A stretch of 64,000 bases of DNA from Halichondria panicea (Eukaryota; Porifera; Demospongiae; Suberitida; Halichondriidae): contig NC_087383.1 in NCBI RefSeq assembly GCF_963675165.1, positions 7,290,639 through 7,354,638 of the forward strand. The letters run 5' to 3'. Positions 32,015-43,493 of the stretch are shown piece by piece. Made by a program: the position numbers and the translations under genes. Numbering within the stretch: position 1 is the stretch's first letter; the number at the start of each line of letters is the position of its first letter. The notes under the pieces were generated by a model. The model did no database searches. It was not told the DNA's origin and saw only the letters and a list, made by a program, of their open reading frames with translations.

Positions 32015-32350
32015 ACAGCTCCTCCTACTAGCTACTGTACTAGTGTTCCATTCTCTCACTGCTTTTGTCTCCTCTCTCCCCCAGGTACAGAGACATGCCA
32101 TGCTGAACCCTGGGAGAATCACTAACCTGATAATGTCTGCATAATTATTATTGCAGGTTTAAAGGGGGCGGGGCTTGACTGTACGCCCCCATATCTCTCT
32201 TCAGGGGGAGGGGCTCAGGTCTCAACGTCCACTAATTACTATCCCACTATACTGGAGAGGTGGATTGTCTCTGCATGTATGCAGCCATGGATACATTAAA
32301 AATGAGTATGGCTACATGTGAAGTGTCTCATACATTCTATGATGTGTTAC
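32015..32350 (+). repeat. Dispersed repeat family R1, longest copy
   Basis: The first part (CTAGTGTTCCATTCTCTCAC through GAATCACTAACCTGAT) recurs at 44299-44408; the second (GGGGGAGGGGCTCAGGTCTC through CATACATTCTATGATGTGT) recurs at 48326-48550. The three together define a family of at least 330 bp. No coding sequence. Confidence 0.75.
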
Positions 32351-32755
32351 TGTAGGTTGATGTCTGCACAGCAAAAGATAGCCACTGTAACAGCATACAC
32401 ACAGATAAGTAGCTAGCTATGTTGTGTGGCAAGTTTTTATGATCCCTCCAGGTTGATTGGTTGAAATTTCATCTAGCTGCATGAATAGCTGCATCACCTG
32501 TGTGCACTGCTCACTGCTCACTGTGAGGAGGTAACCATTCTTTATAATAATAATTATAGCTAGCTGGCTAGTTAAAAGGGATGCAATGTACATGAAGTGT
32601 GTTTTTAGGGGCCAGTTCGCGGCTGTGTAAGCTAGCTATAATAGCTGGTCTACCACATAATGATTGATTACGACCTTTTATATTGTAGTTTTGAAGTGTG
32701 CTACGTATTGATTTGTTCATTGCAATCGTTCTTCCTCTCTGCCTACCTTACACAG

Positions 32756-32917
32756 GATCGTGTGGTTGTGGTCCCGGCTATGCCACTCCACTAGAGGCAA
32801 TGGAGGGACCTCGTGAGAAGCTCCTCTACATACCTTACATCTATCGAAGTACAGAGCAGAATAAACCAGATTATCTTGCAACGGTTGATTGCGACCCGGA
32901 CTCCCACTTACAGACAG
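32756..32917 (+). CDS. SELENBP1: Selenium-binding protein / methanethiol oxidase, one exon only
   Basis: This 54-codon exon (acceptor ACACAG, donor GTGAGA, phases 1 and 1) closely matches the N-terminal part of SELENBP1, with [36 protein letters not shown] and DPDS. SELENBP1 is a cytosolic methanethiol oxidase. The next expected segment (HHSGWN and beyond) was not found in the 5 kb downstream before opposite-strand genes begin, and no initiating exon was found upstream. It is therefore either one exon of a gene with very long introns or, more likely, a detached fragment. The exon is intact. Confidence 0.7.
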
Positions 32918-33043
32918 GTGAGAATGATGGCATGTATTAAACCTGGGTACTGCATGTGTACGTGTATACACAGGGACATGCATCATGCACAGTGATGTGC
33001 TCACTCAGAATAAATTTAAGTGGTTGATTTTACATTGTATTAA

Positions 33044-33851
33044 CCCTTTCCCGGCTTTAGCCGTCATATGACAGCAGCAGTAGTGATAATTTTCAAAAAA
33101 TCGTTGTGGGCGCTGTGTTGGAGCTATGCGCACACTGTAGGTACCAGCACATGCGCATTGGGCTGCTCTTTGACATGGTATCTTTAATGTCTTGCCTCGA
33201 GGTACGCTTTGTGCAGTACTGTCGAAAGAAAACTGACCGTTTGATAATGGCTACAAGATCTTCGTAGTACAACCTCAGCGAGGTTCTAGGGCAGCTAGAC
33301 AGTGAGAATAACGATACTTATGGCCTTGTTGAGTAAGAGGACAGTGACTGGGATCATACCAAGAGAGGAAACTACTTCTCAGAGGTCAAGCTATAAACAT
33401 AGAGCCTGAAGAGCCGGAGGAAGAAGCTCCTGAGCATGAACCAAAGTCCTGGACCTTGTAAGTAACTATGGAGTATCATATGTAGTCTGGATAGCTTCAG
33501 TATGGTATGCTTAGTCTAGTTAGTACACAAGTGGACATCATGAGCCACTATTGAACTTGTAAACCTGTGTGTAGGTGAAGAAAACATTGAGAACACTTAG
33601 TGTTAGTTACTTCATGCCTTCATACAATATTCTTTATGTTCATAAATGTGAAATGTGTAAAAAATCGTTAATTAGTGGGGGGTGGTCAGTTGCTAGGTAA
33701 CAATGATTATGTCATGGTACCCCCAGGATCTGGGCTACCTGTAGGAAATAGTTGCAAGTGATTTCAATGCATTGTTCATGAGATATGTATTTTTAAAGAA
33801 AAATATCTATTTATTCTGTATTTTGTTTTTTTAATTAAAGCCGGGAAAGGG
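33044..33851 (+). mobile_element. Decayed piggyBac-like element, 808 bp
   Basis: The left end, after TTAA (33040-33043), begins CCCTTTCCCGGCTTTAGCC; the right end reads TAAAGCCGGGAAAGGG. CCC...GGG termini at a TTAA are the piggyBac signature, although the right flank is now TTCC. Inside, about 33245-33470, frames with stops resemble the acidic N-terminus of a piggyBac transposase (SEVLGQLDSENNDTYGL, then an EDSDWD-like block). No catalytic domain remains. Confidence 0.6.
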
Positions 33852-35015
33852 TTCCTGAAACACAATAGAGTATTACAGTATAAAGAGGTGTGATGATAAT
33901 GTATTGTGCCGTGTTCTGTTGTTTTGTGTGAATAATAATCAATCTTCATGTGCTGAATTAATTTTTCCACATGTTTTGAGCTGGAATTTTTGAGCATTCC
34001 ACTTTCTCAGGCATGCATGAATGGGCACACCTTTTTCCAGTAAATGAGGCGTTCTCAATAATTAGATATAATTATGCATGATGATTGTGTATACGGCACA
34101 TGTAAATTAATGCTCTGTGAACAGTAACAAGGTTAGCCCCAGAAATTTCTAGCTATACAGTAAGTTAAGAAACATGTACTTAGAATTCTGATATGTGCCC
34201 ACACTGGTCGGTGGTGGTGATGGTCGGTACTAACCACTTCTAGACAAAATAAATAGCGACACACCCACCATTTCGTAGGAGAGGGAACTCCAGTTGACCG
34301 TTTTTGCTGACGTAAGCAATGATATTCATTGATTTGTGACATCACAAATCATCTTGTCTTTATTTGCTACATCCAAGTTCATGTGATGTCTAACCTGCAA
34401 CTACACCCAGTTGATCAGTCATAATGTGTCACAGGGGCGTGGCAATTTACACTACTACGCAACAGAAACCAAGAAAATCAGCTAAAATCACCATTTTTGA
34501 CAAGAAGGGCCGCTCGAGCCGCCAAGACAGAACTCTTTCAGCTACTGTGAGTTAGTACACACGAAAAGTATACTATTGGAGTACATGCTCTCCAAAAATC
34601 AGACCTTAACTAGCATGAACTCGAAAAATCAATGCCTAACACATTTGGCACTATAAATTTACAAAACTTTGTATATCTCAGAACTTACTAGTAGCCTGCA
34701 CTTCCGTAAGAGCTCAAAAGATGCGCAAGGTAATGAAGTACTTGCATAACAAATTTCAGATCTTAACTCAAACATATAAGATAGTTTCATGCCTAACATA
34801 TTTTCAATGTACACATATTGTAGCAGCCATCTTGGAGTGATGATGTCATATGATGTAACAGGTGGTGGTCCAATGGAAGCGCCAAGAGTTGAACTTTCAG
34901 TACCTGCACTCAAATTGTTCCAATCACATTTAGTTTAGAAGATATTCACAAAAACGTAAAAAATCAAAAGTTCTACTCTCTTTGGTTGTTGCACTGTAGA
35001 TGTAGTTGGTAGATA
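33852..35015. other. No gene recognised
   Basis: AT-rich sequence with short frames on both strands and no known domain or splice context. Confidence 0.45.
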
Positions 35016-35219
35016 TACCGTATAGCCGGTAATTTTCAGGGGACAAAATATTCATGCTTCAGCAGTATTTAGACATTTCGTGGGTAATATTTTCGTGGTT
35101 GGAGCTTGCACTGCAGGTAAAGGTAGGCAAGGTCGCTTCATTCGTGGGTAAAATATTTGTAGTCAGAGTTTCAACTACGAATATTTTGTCCCCCGAAAAT
35201 TACCGGCGGCTATACGGTA
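35016..35219. mobile_element. 204-bp foldback element, GGTAATTTTC family
   Basis: TACCGTATAGCCGGTAATTT at the left pairs with the inverted AATTACCGGCGGCTATACGGTA at the right. ACAAAATATTC / GAATATTTTGT pairs inside. Related to the 22074-22174 element. Confidence 0.75.
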
Positions 35220-35329
35220 GATAATTTTAGTGCGGATGGATGTAAACACACAGTGAGAGACTTAGGTCATTCCTAATACTGTACATTGTATATTTCACGA
35301 ACATCTTTCTCTCCTACACCCACACACAG

Positions 35330-36876
35330 ACTGATATCCCTGAGGTTGTGAAAAAGAAAGTCGAGAAGTTTAAATATCGCTACACTACACGAGACAAACG
35401 TAAATCCTCCACCATCAATCTCGGCTCATCCAATTCCTGGCACGATTATCTCCTGGGACAATTCAGAAATGAACGACCACTTAACAGCGAGACAAAAAAA
35501 CGCACTCTCGTTTCTTCCAACGTATAATTTTCGGCAATATTCGACCACTCTTAAAAATGGATCGTCAATGTTTAGCTCTCAACCGCTACACGGTTCTCTT
35601 AACCGGGAAGGACAATCGTCGATCAGTCGTAGTCATAGCGACCAGGATCCAAACAACGACCAAACGATGAATGGAACTGTACAGAATATTCTCTCTAATA
35701 GTGAAGCTGATATTTTGAGCAGTGGCGAAAGTACAATTATCAAACAAGTGTAACGTACAGTCAACCATTGGCTGATACTAATAAATTATATTGTCTAGTG
35801 GTGCAACAGATTCTATTGTACCTGTTATTTCCAACTCTGCTGGTAGGAACTTTACGGAAATTGAACGAGTTTTGGCAGCTGAATTGCTTCGATTCACTCA
35901 GAGAACGGATTATAGAACAAAAGCAGACGAGAGGTGATTGGAATTGGAAAAATTCGTCTTTGAAATGGCCAGATTTGATCTCCCTGTTCAAATAGCAAGT
36001 GAAAAAGACGTTTTAATGGAAGCTGATGCTCGCATGATTGTGTACGAGCCAAATCACGTGTGCTACGATAAATTCCAGCGTCATTATCGTCAGAGAAATA
36101 CTGGATCGATTATCACTCCTCTGAGTAACGATGACCTCATCTCACGTCATTTTGCACTGTCTCAAGTTCCCGTACATGTACTTCCTGTGAAAGATTTTAC
36201 ACATAACATCATCAATGCGGCTATCGTGGGTGACTACCATTACCGGCTACAAGTCTACGCTACCTATGACATACTTATCTACGATACTTATTGTCCGAAA
36301 CAGAAATATCGAGCACCCGCAAAACCACAGAAACGGCCAACAGCTACTAGTCAAAATTCTACTGGTGGTAGTCGAAAACGAAAAAATGTCGAGAAAGCAA
36401 AAAGTCCACAACCCAAGAGAGCGAAACGAGCATACGTACGAAAGAAAGGTGTGGCCTCTAAAACAGTGGAAGAAGTTGCCCAAGGTTCAATGGCCGCTGC
36501 TATATCAATGCGGCTATTGTGAGTGACTACCAGTTCCGGCTACAAGTGTACGCTTCGTACGATGTACTTATCCACGATACTTATTGTCCGAAAAAGAAAT
36601 ATAAAAAACCACGGAACCAGCCAACAGCTACTGGGAAAAAAGCTGCTGGTAAAAAATCTGCTAGTGGTATTGGTCGAGAAAGTAAAAAGCCCACAGCCCA
36701 AACGAGCGAAACGAACGTATGTAAGAAAGAAAGGTGCGACCTCTAAAACAGTCGAAAAAGTTGCTCAAGGCAATAAAAAAAGAGCGTCAGCTAAGAGTCA
36801 ACAAGGAACTCGCAAACAGATCAAGATGACGACCTTTGTACCTCAGATCGCGAGAATGCAAAGTCCCATCTCTTGA
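35330..36876 (+). pseudogene. Broken coding region, family not recognised, with duplicated basic tail
   Basis: The region codes in pieces: from an acceptor at 35330 (TDIPEVVKKKVEKFKYRY onward) to a stop at 35525; then another frame to about 35753; then a third from about 35795 to 36522 that is cut by one in-frame TGA at 35935-35937. The third piece has a motif-like VKDFTHNIINAAIVGDYHY and YDILIYDTYCPK, then a Lys/Arg/Pro-rich tail suggesting a nuclear protein. A stretch of about 290 bp (36211-36503) is repeated in tandem at 36504-36795, duplicating that motif and the basic tail with many substitutions. I do not recognise the family. The frame breaks point to a pseudogene, though some could be unrecognised introns. 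Confidence 0.45.
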
Positions 36877-37623
36877 GTGACTGTTCCGTATGCCTCACAC
36901 ATATCACACACCCTCACAAAGCCACGCCCCCTCACTCTTTTTTCGTGTGGACACCTACATACCTCATGTATAAGAACAGTATTCCGATAGTTGTGCTCAC
37001 CTTTGCCCTCTGTGCAGATCACCTACAGCAAAATATCATTCACATGATTAAATTTGACTGTGTATTGTCCTACGAGCTTGTGTACTATAATTATCTTGCA
37101 TTGTCAATTATGTGAATAATCTAAAGGCCTGTACTTTCATTGGTGGACTGTCTGTATAATTATAAGAAAACATGAATGAATTGTCGGGTTATAATTATGC
37201 AGCAGACCTGACAAGTGTTTATGACAAAAGCATGCAGGTTATTACACTCGTTACCTTGACAACATAGTAATTATTAAAAATATACAGTGAAACCTCCGAA
37301 TAAACAATTTATATTGGGAGCAGAGCTTTTGTCAAAGTTTTACCGGCTACTAATTAAACTTGCTGAATTCTATAGATCGAGCATTCATCCCGTGCGTTGA
37401 GCCATAATGATAGCATAGCGGCAAAACAGATAATACCATTAATAATATGGGGAATGATCGATAATAATGATTAGATCGAAGAAACCATGGTGTTTTGTCG
37501 CCTTCCAAGATCGTCTACAAGTCGCAACTATATATATATAACTATACATGAGGCCTCAACTATACTGTCTCATTAGCAGCTTGTGAATAAAGCAGTCGCT
37601 CAAACAGTTCATTGTTGTGTCCA
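36877..37623. other. No gene recognised
   Basis: AT-rich sequence with no supported coding frame. Confidence 0.5.
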
Positions 37624-37833
37624 CACACACACCAATCACTCCACTCTGCTACCACGCACACCAATCACTCTACCCTGCTACCACGCACACCAATCACTCT
37701 ACCCTGCAACCATGCACACCAATCACTCTACCCTGCTACCACGCACACCAATCACTCTACCCTGCTACCACGCACACCAATCACTCTACCCTGCTACCAC
37801 GCACACCAATCACTCTACCCTGCTACCACGCAC
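37624..37833. repeat. 29-bp minisatellite
   Basis: About seven copies of a unit with CTACCACGCACACCAATCAC and TCTACCCTG. Three overlapping open frames across it are repeat artefacts. Confidence 0.95.
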
Positions 37834-38004
37834 CGGGGTATTTATTACGCTTTATGATTAGCAATAGCATAAATTTAATCATTGTCCACGAAAATTTCCC
37901 AGAAAAGTCCCTGGGATCATTAGAAAATATACAATATTATAAACATTATAATTATACCGTAGAAAAAATAAATTGCAGCGCATATAATCATGAGTCATGA
38001 CAAT

Positions 38005-41000
38005 TCATGTGTCCACTTGTCTATGGTGTGGCAGTGATCCTTTAATAGTCTCAATGTCCCCCCGACCAAGAGCAGGGGATCTGAGAGCCTCAATGAGAGC
38101 GGACCAGGAGAGGGGAGGGTCGGTCTGGGTCAACCAGTGCTCCAGCATGCCAGTTACACAAGCTCCAGCTACATGATGACGGTTGTGCTGAATCTCCTGT
38201 GGGAAGAAAATCACAACATGATCAACTTACTTAGTCTAAACGACAAAATCACATTTGAAGGAAAATTCCTCACCTCTAATAACTCCCAACTGTTCTCCCA
38301 GACACTTCCATTTGGCTCTTGCTTCCCAGGTGGTTTCTCTCACCACCTTCAAGTGCTGGTCCACACTGAGTGGCTCTGTAGCAAGCAAGTCAAGCTGAAA
38401 TCAATGCTATATTTATGTACAAACCTTTTTGGACAAAATTAATAAGTTTTGCTGATCCTGAGAGGGAATGGATGATTCACCATCTCTATATAGATACTCC
38501 CAACACATCCTGCACATTCAGGAGTTAGTTAATGCAATGTACTGTACACATGCACAATTGTACAACATACCTGATGTGTTTCCATGTCTGCTGCAATGTC
38601 TGCTCGATTGATGACGAGGCACTTTAGTGCTCTAATGAGGGCCGACCAGGAGGGGGGAGGGGAGGGTCTCCTCACCCAGTGCTGCAACATGGCATGGAAC
38701 CCAGCTTCTGCCGATGGGTGGTCACGCTCAATGACCTGGACATGACAACAATGTCTAAGTAATGAATATTCGCTCATGCATTACATGATTATCACATTTC
38801 TACCTTTCTAGTTTTGTAGCCAATATCCAGCTGTATTGCCAGACTGTACCAGTCAGCAGTGATTGCAATGACTGCATTCTTCACTGTATCTAGTGGTAGC
38901 AAGTTGAAAACATACACAGTGAAGACGCTGTACTTGTTGAGATTCTCCACCAGACAGCTGTAAGTTCCCTCAGTCTCACTCCTCCACGTCTCAAGGGCCT
39001 GGACCACCTCCTGTCTGGGACTGACTAGCGGAATTTTGACAATGGAAGGGCTCAGGATTCTTCTGTACATGCGACTGTTTCGAACTACTTGATCCTGTTC
39101 TTCATTGTCAGGGTCGAAAATTTGGCTGGTAAAATATGAAATGAAAGCTCTGGAGATTTTCTCATCTTTCTTGGGATTTTTGTCACTGTGGATACACTGT
39201 ATGGTGGTTTGATCCAGGCCAGCGTATGGCTCAAACTGTAAGAGATGCTTGAAGGTGAGGCCATCTTGTTGTGTTGATTTGATCATTCTTCTGTTGGAGG
39301 AGACAGTCTGCTGCAATATCTTTGATGTTGACCAGTGGGAGGTCAGAGGGATTTTTCAGAGGATGCTTGACACTTCATCTGGATCAATCACCGATTCAAT
39401 CACATTCACATTGCGGCCAAAACTTTCAACAGTCTCACGGATTGTGCTCATAATTCTGGAGCGATGAATCAAACCTTCAGGTCGAACTGTGTCAGTGCGC
39501 ATTTTGAGAACAAGAGATCGGCCATTTTCAGCAAGCTCGAGGTGTGCAGTGATTCCATCATCATCGCAGATCCCACTCTTCCACACAGAGCAGAATCTCT
39601 GTAGGGAAGGGATGTCATGCATTATGTTACTGGCAGGGGCAAGGCAGAATGTGAACACTATCCTCAGAATGAGAACCTGAAGGCAGCGAGGATCAAAAAA
39701 CTCGGTTTTTTGAGAGGTTTTAAGTATCCAACCAAAGTGGTACTTGATGCTTTGAGTATCTTTCCAAACTTGCTCTGGAGTTTCGATTCGAATGAGCCCT
39801 GGAAAGAAGAGGTATCGTGTGTCAGACTCAGGAACAGAAGCATCTCTGTCAGCTAGTGGAAGAAGCAATCTCCTTCGAAATGAAATCCAAGACTTGGATG
39901 TCTATAATTTCGAAGCACAGCTCTAAATGTGACATGTAGGCAATCAGCATCTCCATGTCGAAGCCTTCAAATTCTTTTTTGAATTTTGACAAAGGCACCA
40001 CTCCAGTGCTTGAAGCTAGCTTGCAGTGCTGGCAGAAACTTTCAGGAGCAAACACGGTCCCAGTGACTCTGGACAGAAGTGTTGCTTGATCAATCACTAA
40101 GAAAGACTTCTCTGGAGAGCTGTCATTGCGGAGAAACAAGAGAAGGCCTCTTTTATGCAGCTGGTCACAGATCTCTACAAGGTGAGGGACGGTGCTGGGT
40201 ATGAAAGAAAGAATATCTTGGGTGCGTTTTGACAGATCCTCGTTAAGATCGCTCTTAATTCTTTCGTAGACATTTCCCAACGACAAAGCAAGGTCGTCTT
40301 TGAAGCTTTCGGCAAGATAAATGTAAAAGTGTGAGCATTCAGGCTGATGGTTTCTGGAGAGCGGAGAATAGCAGAGCTTTTCTGAATCTGTTTTCTTGCT
40401 TTTGTCATATTATTCGAATCAGCAAAGCGGCAATCCATTGGAATGAACTCTTTAAACTCAAAATTGCTTGATAATGGGGGCAAAGATGCTCGCTTTGGCT
40501 TGTGGATCTTCTCTCATTTCCTTCACCTGGTCGGCATGGCTACCAACTACTATCACGTGTGCTTTGCCTTTCAGATTGGTGCACTGGTTTTGGACAAGGG
40601 TCAACCAACGATACATGGAATCAATAAATCGCCTGCTCACTTTCTACAAGCTTAGCACAGAGGATAATGATGGGTGGTGAGGTTTGAACAGCATTCTCCA
40701 GAATATGGCACAGTGGCTCGTGTAAAACTCTTTCTGGCCAGCAAAATCAAAGTAGATGATCCTCCCAAACTCTTTGGTGTATATTTCGTACGGAATGATA
40801 CCCACTGTCTTTGCATCAACACCATCTACGGGTTTTGCCTTCTGTAGTTTAGACCAAAACCCTTTTGTGCTCAGAATGGACTTCAACAGAGTGCTCTTCC
40901 CCACGCCACCATCACCAATGATTAGCACAGACAGAGGAAGGTGTGGGGGTCGCTCAGAGGAGAGCTTTCCGATGAGCTTACTGTGTTCCTTGTAGACATT

Positions 41001-41172
41001 GGCAGCCTTGGCTCCGTGTTTCAAGAGGAGCCTTATGATCTCAGGGTCGTTGGCCAAATCGAGAGGTGTCTTGCCTTCTTCGTCGGTCACATTCAGATCA
41101 CTGTGGCATTCTGCCAGTAAAAACTCCACTTTTGAATCACGCTCATATACTTTACGGCTAGTAATAGGAAAC
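38005..41172 (-). pseudogene. Ankyrin-ROC-COR-death protein (DAPK/ROCO-like), frameshifted
   Basis: The large exon 41172-38804 encodes, in order: ankyrin repeats (TDEEGKTPLDLANDPEIIRL), a ROC GTPase domain with P-loop GDGGVGKST, switch DFAGQ and the nucleotide-binding VGSHADQ, and a COR domain (YLFFPGLI). It is followed by exons 38735-38571, 38394-38274 and 38196-38005, which complete two death domains (each with a conserved SWSALI segment). This is the DAPK1-type order without the kinase; the family acts in stress and cell-death signalling. The similarity hops between frames near 40700, 40640, 40470, 40320, 39870, 39350 and 39250, and the last two exons do not join in phase as I read them. 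The neighbouring genes show no such breaks, so decay is likelier than poor sequence. No exons were found upstream of 41172. Confidence 0.7.
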
Positions 41173-42892
41173 CTAAAATAGTACAGAAGTTAGTGATGCA
41201 TGGTAAATGTTAGTAATAAACAACTATAATTATAACGATACATGTATACAGTCTATAATTATATAATTTTCTACCCAACCCCAACAGACTCAGGTATTGG
41301 GTATTGGGTGCACTCATTATAACTAGACGTAATAGCAAGGAACGAATTTAGCAATGTCCGTTATACTCGAGACGGCTATATAGGATTGTCACTTCGTAAT
41401 GTTTATTATAAACTTCATTTATACAATGCAAACTTCCAACAAAAATGATGATACTCGGGTTAATAACTTTATCTAGTGTCTTGACTGTGATCCAGAAAAG
41501 GGGAACTTTTCCTCAATCCTGTCCCATAGTATATACATGCTATAGGCTATAACTTATAGCGGGTAAACTTGGTGATTGGCGAATCATGGATTAAAGATTA
41601 CCAATGGCATGCAATTAGCTTGATAGCCAGTCCCAGTACATCATTTTCACTTATAATAATTATGCCTGCAGCATTAAAAACTGCCAATAATAGAGCCAAA
41701 CTTACAACTACGGTATCAATAATAAAATGCAATTTAATAGTGCGATAAAACCATGCAACAGCTAGGTCGTTCATTGACAACCAGTGATGAGTGATGGTGA
41801 GATACTTGACCACTTCGAATTGAAATATTTACAGCATGGGCTACTATTCTCAAAATTAATTAATGTTCGTGACATGAATTACAACTTTACCACGGAACAG
41901 TTAAAAACAGTTAAAGAATGTTCACACAAATTAATGCCATCACTAAAAATAACTAGAGCACTAAAGTGCAAACCCTCGGCTGGTAACATGACATGATTAT
42001 TAAACAAAAAGAGTGATAATTATAATACAGTGCATGTAGTGATGTATGACTGAATTAACTGTCTAACACAGCAACTCAGGAACCAGACTGGAGGCATGCT
42101 GAAACATTTGAACAGGGTTTTAGTGGTACATATAGATAGATATATGCACTGTGGACTAGGATCACAGCAAAGAAGCCTGGAGTCTCATGCAGAGAAGTAT
42201 GGCTCCTGGAGTAGGATCCCAGAGTCAGCTAACAGGACAAACCATGCAGACACAATTTTAGCTTTCTATTGTATCAACCCTTTTCAAACACACAAAGCAA
42301 ACAGTAATTATAATTTTTTTTTTTTTTTAGAAACAACCGGAGATTAATCAGGTGAGACAAAAAGCAAATAAGCAATGTATGTAAATTAAGAGAATAGAAA
42401 ATTAATTTTTAAGGTGAAATACTGTTGCTGGGGGACGTTGCCCTCTGAGCAGAGGGTGAACAGTAATTATTGGCTTATGTTTCGAATAATAGCCGCATTT
42501 AATTATAATTATTGGCAAATAATAGCCGCGTTTAGAAGTACGCAAAAATCTTAGGTTTAGCTCGCCTTTTCTGCAAAACAAATTTAAGCCTTAGTTTAAA
42601 TGCTACAAGTTTCCCTACATACAAATTGTGATGCCCAATCACCAAGTAAGCCAAACTAAGCAGTGACAGACACACACACGGACACACAGACACACAGACA
42701 GATTACTGTAACCGAGGGGCCGCCTACACTGTTAAAAATGATGGGTTAATTAACACGCTTTTAGTGTGCTCGTTGCACTGCTTAATTATAAGTTTAACAC
42801 ACTGAGAGGTGTTGATCAACACACACTCTGGAGTGTGTTAATCAACACTGGTGGTAATGTGCTCACATGACATGCATATAAGTGTTTACATA
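41173..42892. other. No gene recognised
   Basis: AT-rich sequence with short frames only. A palindromic segment near 42770-42850 (GTGTTGATCAACAC, GTGTGTTAATCAACAC) precedes the next element. Confidence 0.45.
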
Positions 42893-43493
42893 CAGGGATT
42901 TGAGGAGTTCTTGCAACTGTAATGTCGAGAGCGGAAGTACCTGTCACGTGAACAGTTACGCAATTATGGCTCATTTCAAACCAATTTTTCTCCAATAAAG
43001 CCTTTAGGCCTGTTTATTTTGGGAAAAAATCGACCTATACAGGAGGCTTTGCTCTGCATGCAATTGTGCAAGCCTTCAAGCCTTTGCACCACAGCTAAAG
43101 CTATCCTTGAGCCCAATCGTGAGCTACTACTATTAGTCTGTCACACAAACTGTGTATCCAGCTGGAGCTAGCCTAAGAGAGATTTTACTGAGACTAGTGA
43201 TACACTTTCAACAGCTTACGGGCAGGCTGGGGCAAGTAGTAGCTCACAAAACGATTAGAATCTCAAGGATAGCTTCAGCTGACAACCTGCTGTGGTGCAA
43301 AGCCTTTACCAAAGGCTCTTAGCTTTCTGATGTATAAAGTCGATGTTTCCCAGTTTAACAAAAATGAGTAGGCTCTATTGGAGAAAAATATTATTGGTTT
43401 AGAATGAGCCAAAATTCAATCTTGTTACCAAGGTTCACGTGACAGGTACTTCCGCTCTCGACATTACAGTTGCAAGAACTCCTCAAATCCCTG
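42893..43493. mobile_element. 601-bp element with arms over 200 bp, TA-flanked
   Basis: It begins CAGGGATTTGAGGAGTTCTT and ends AAGAACTCCTCAAATCCCTG. The pairing continues through CTGTAATGTCGAGAGCGGAA and much further inward, so nearly the whole element is a long hairpin. TA flanks both ends. A GGTAATGTGCTCACATGACA segment lies just outside each end (42853 and 43511) in direct orientation, so the target was itself repeated. Confidence 0.8.

Noticed and set aside
35935-35937. In-frame TGA as a selenocysteine codon
   Set aside because: Nearby frames are also broken and no SECIS-like structure was seen; a nonsense mutation is simpler.
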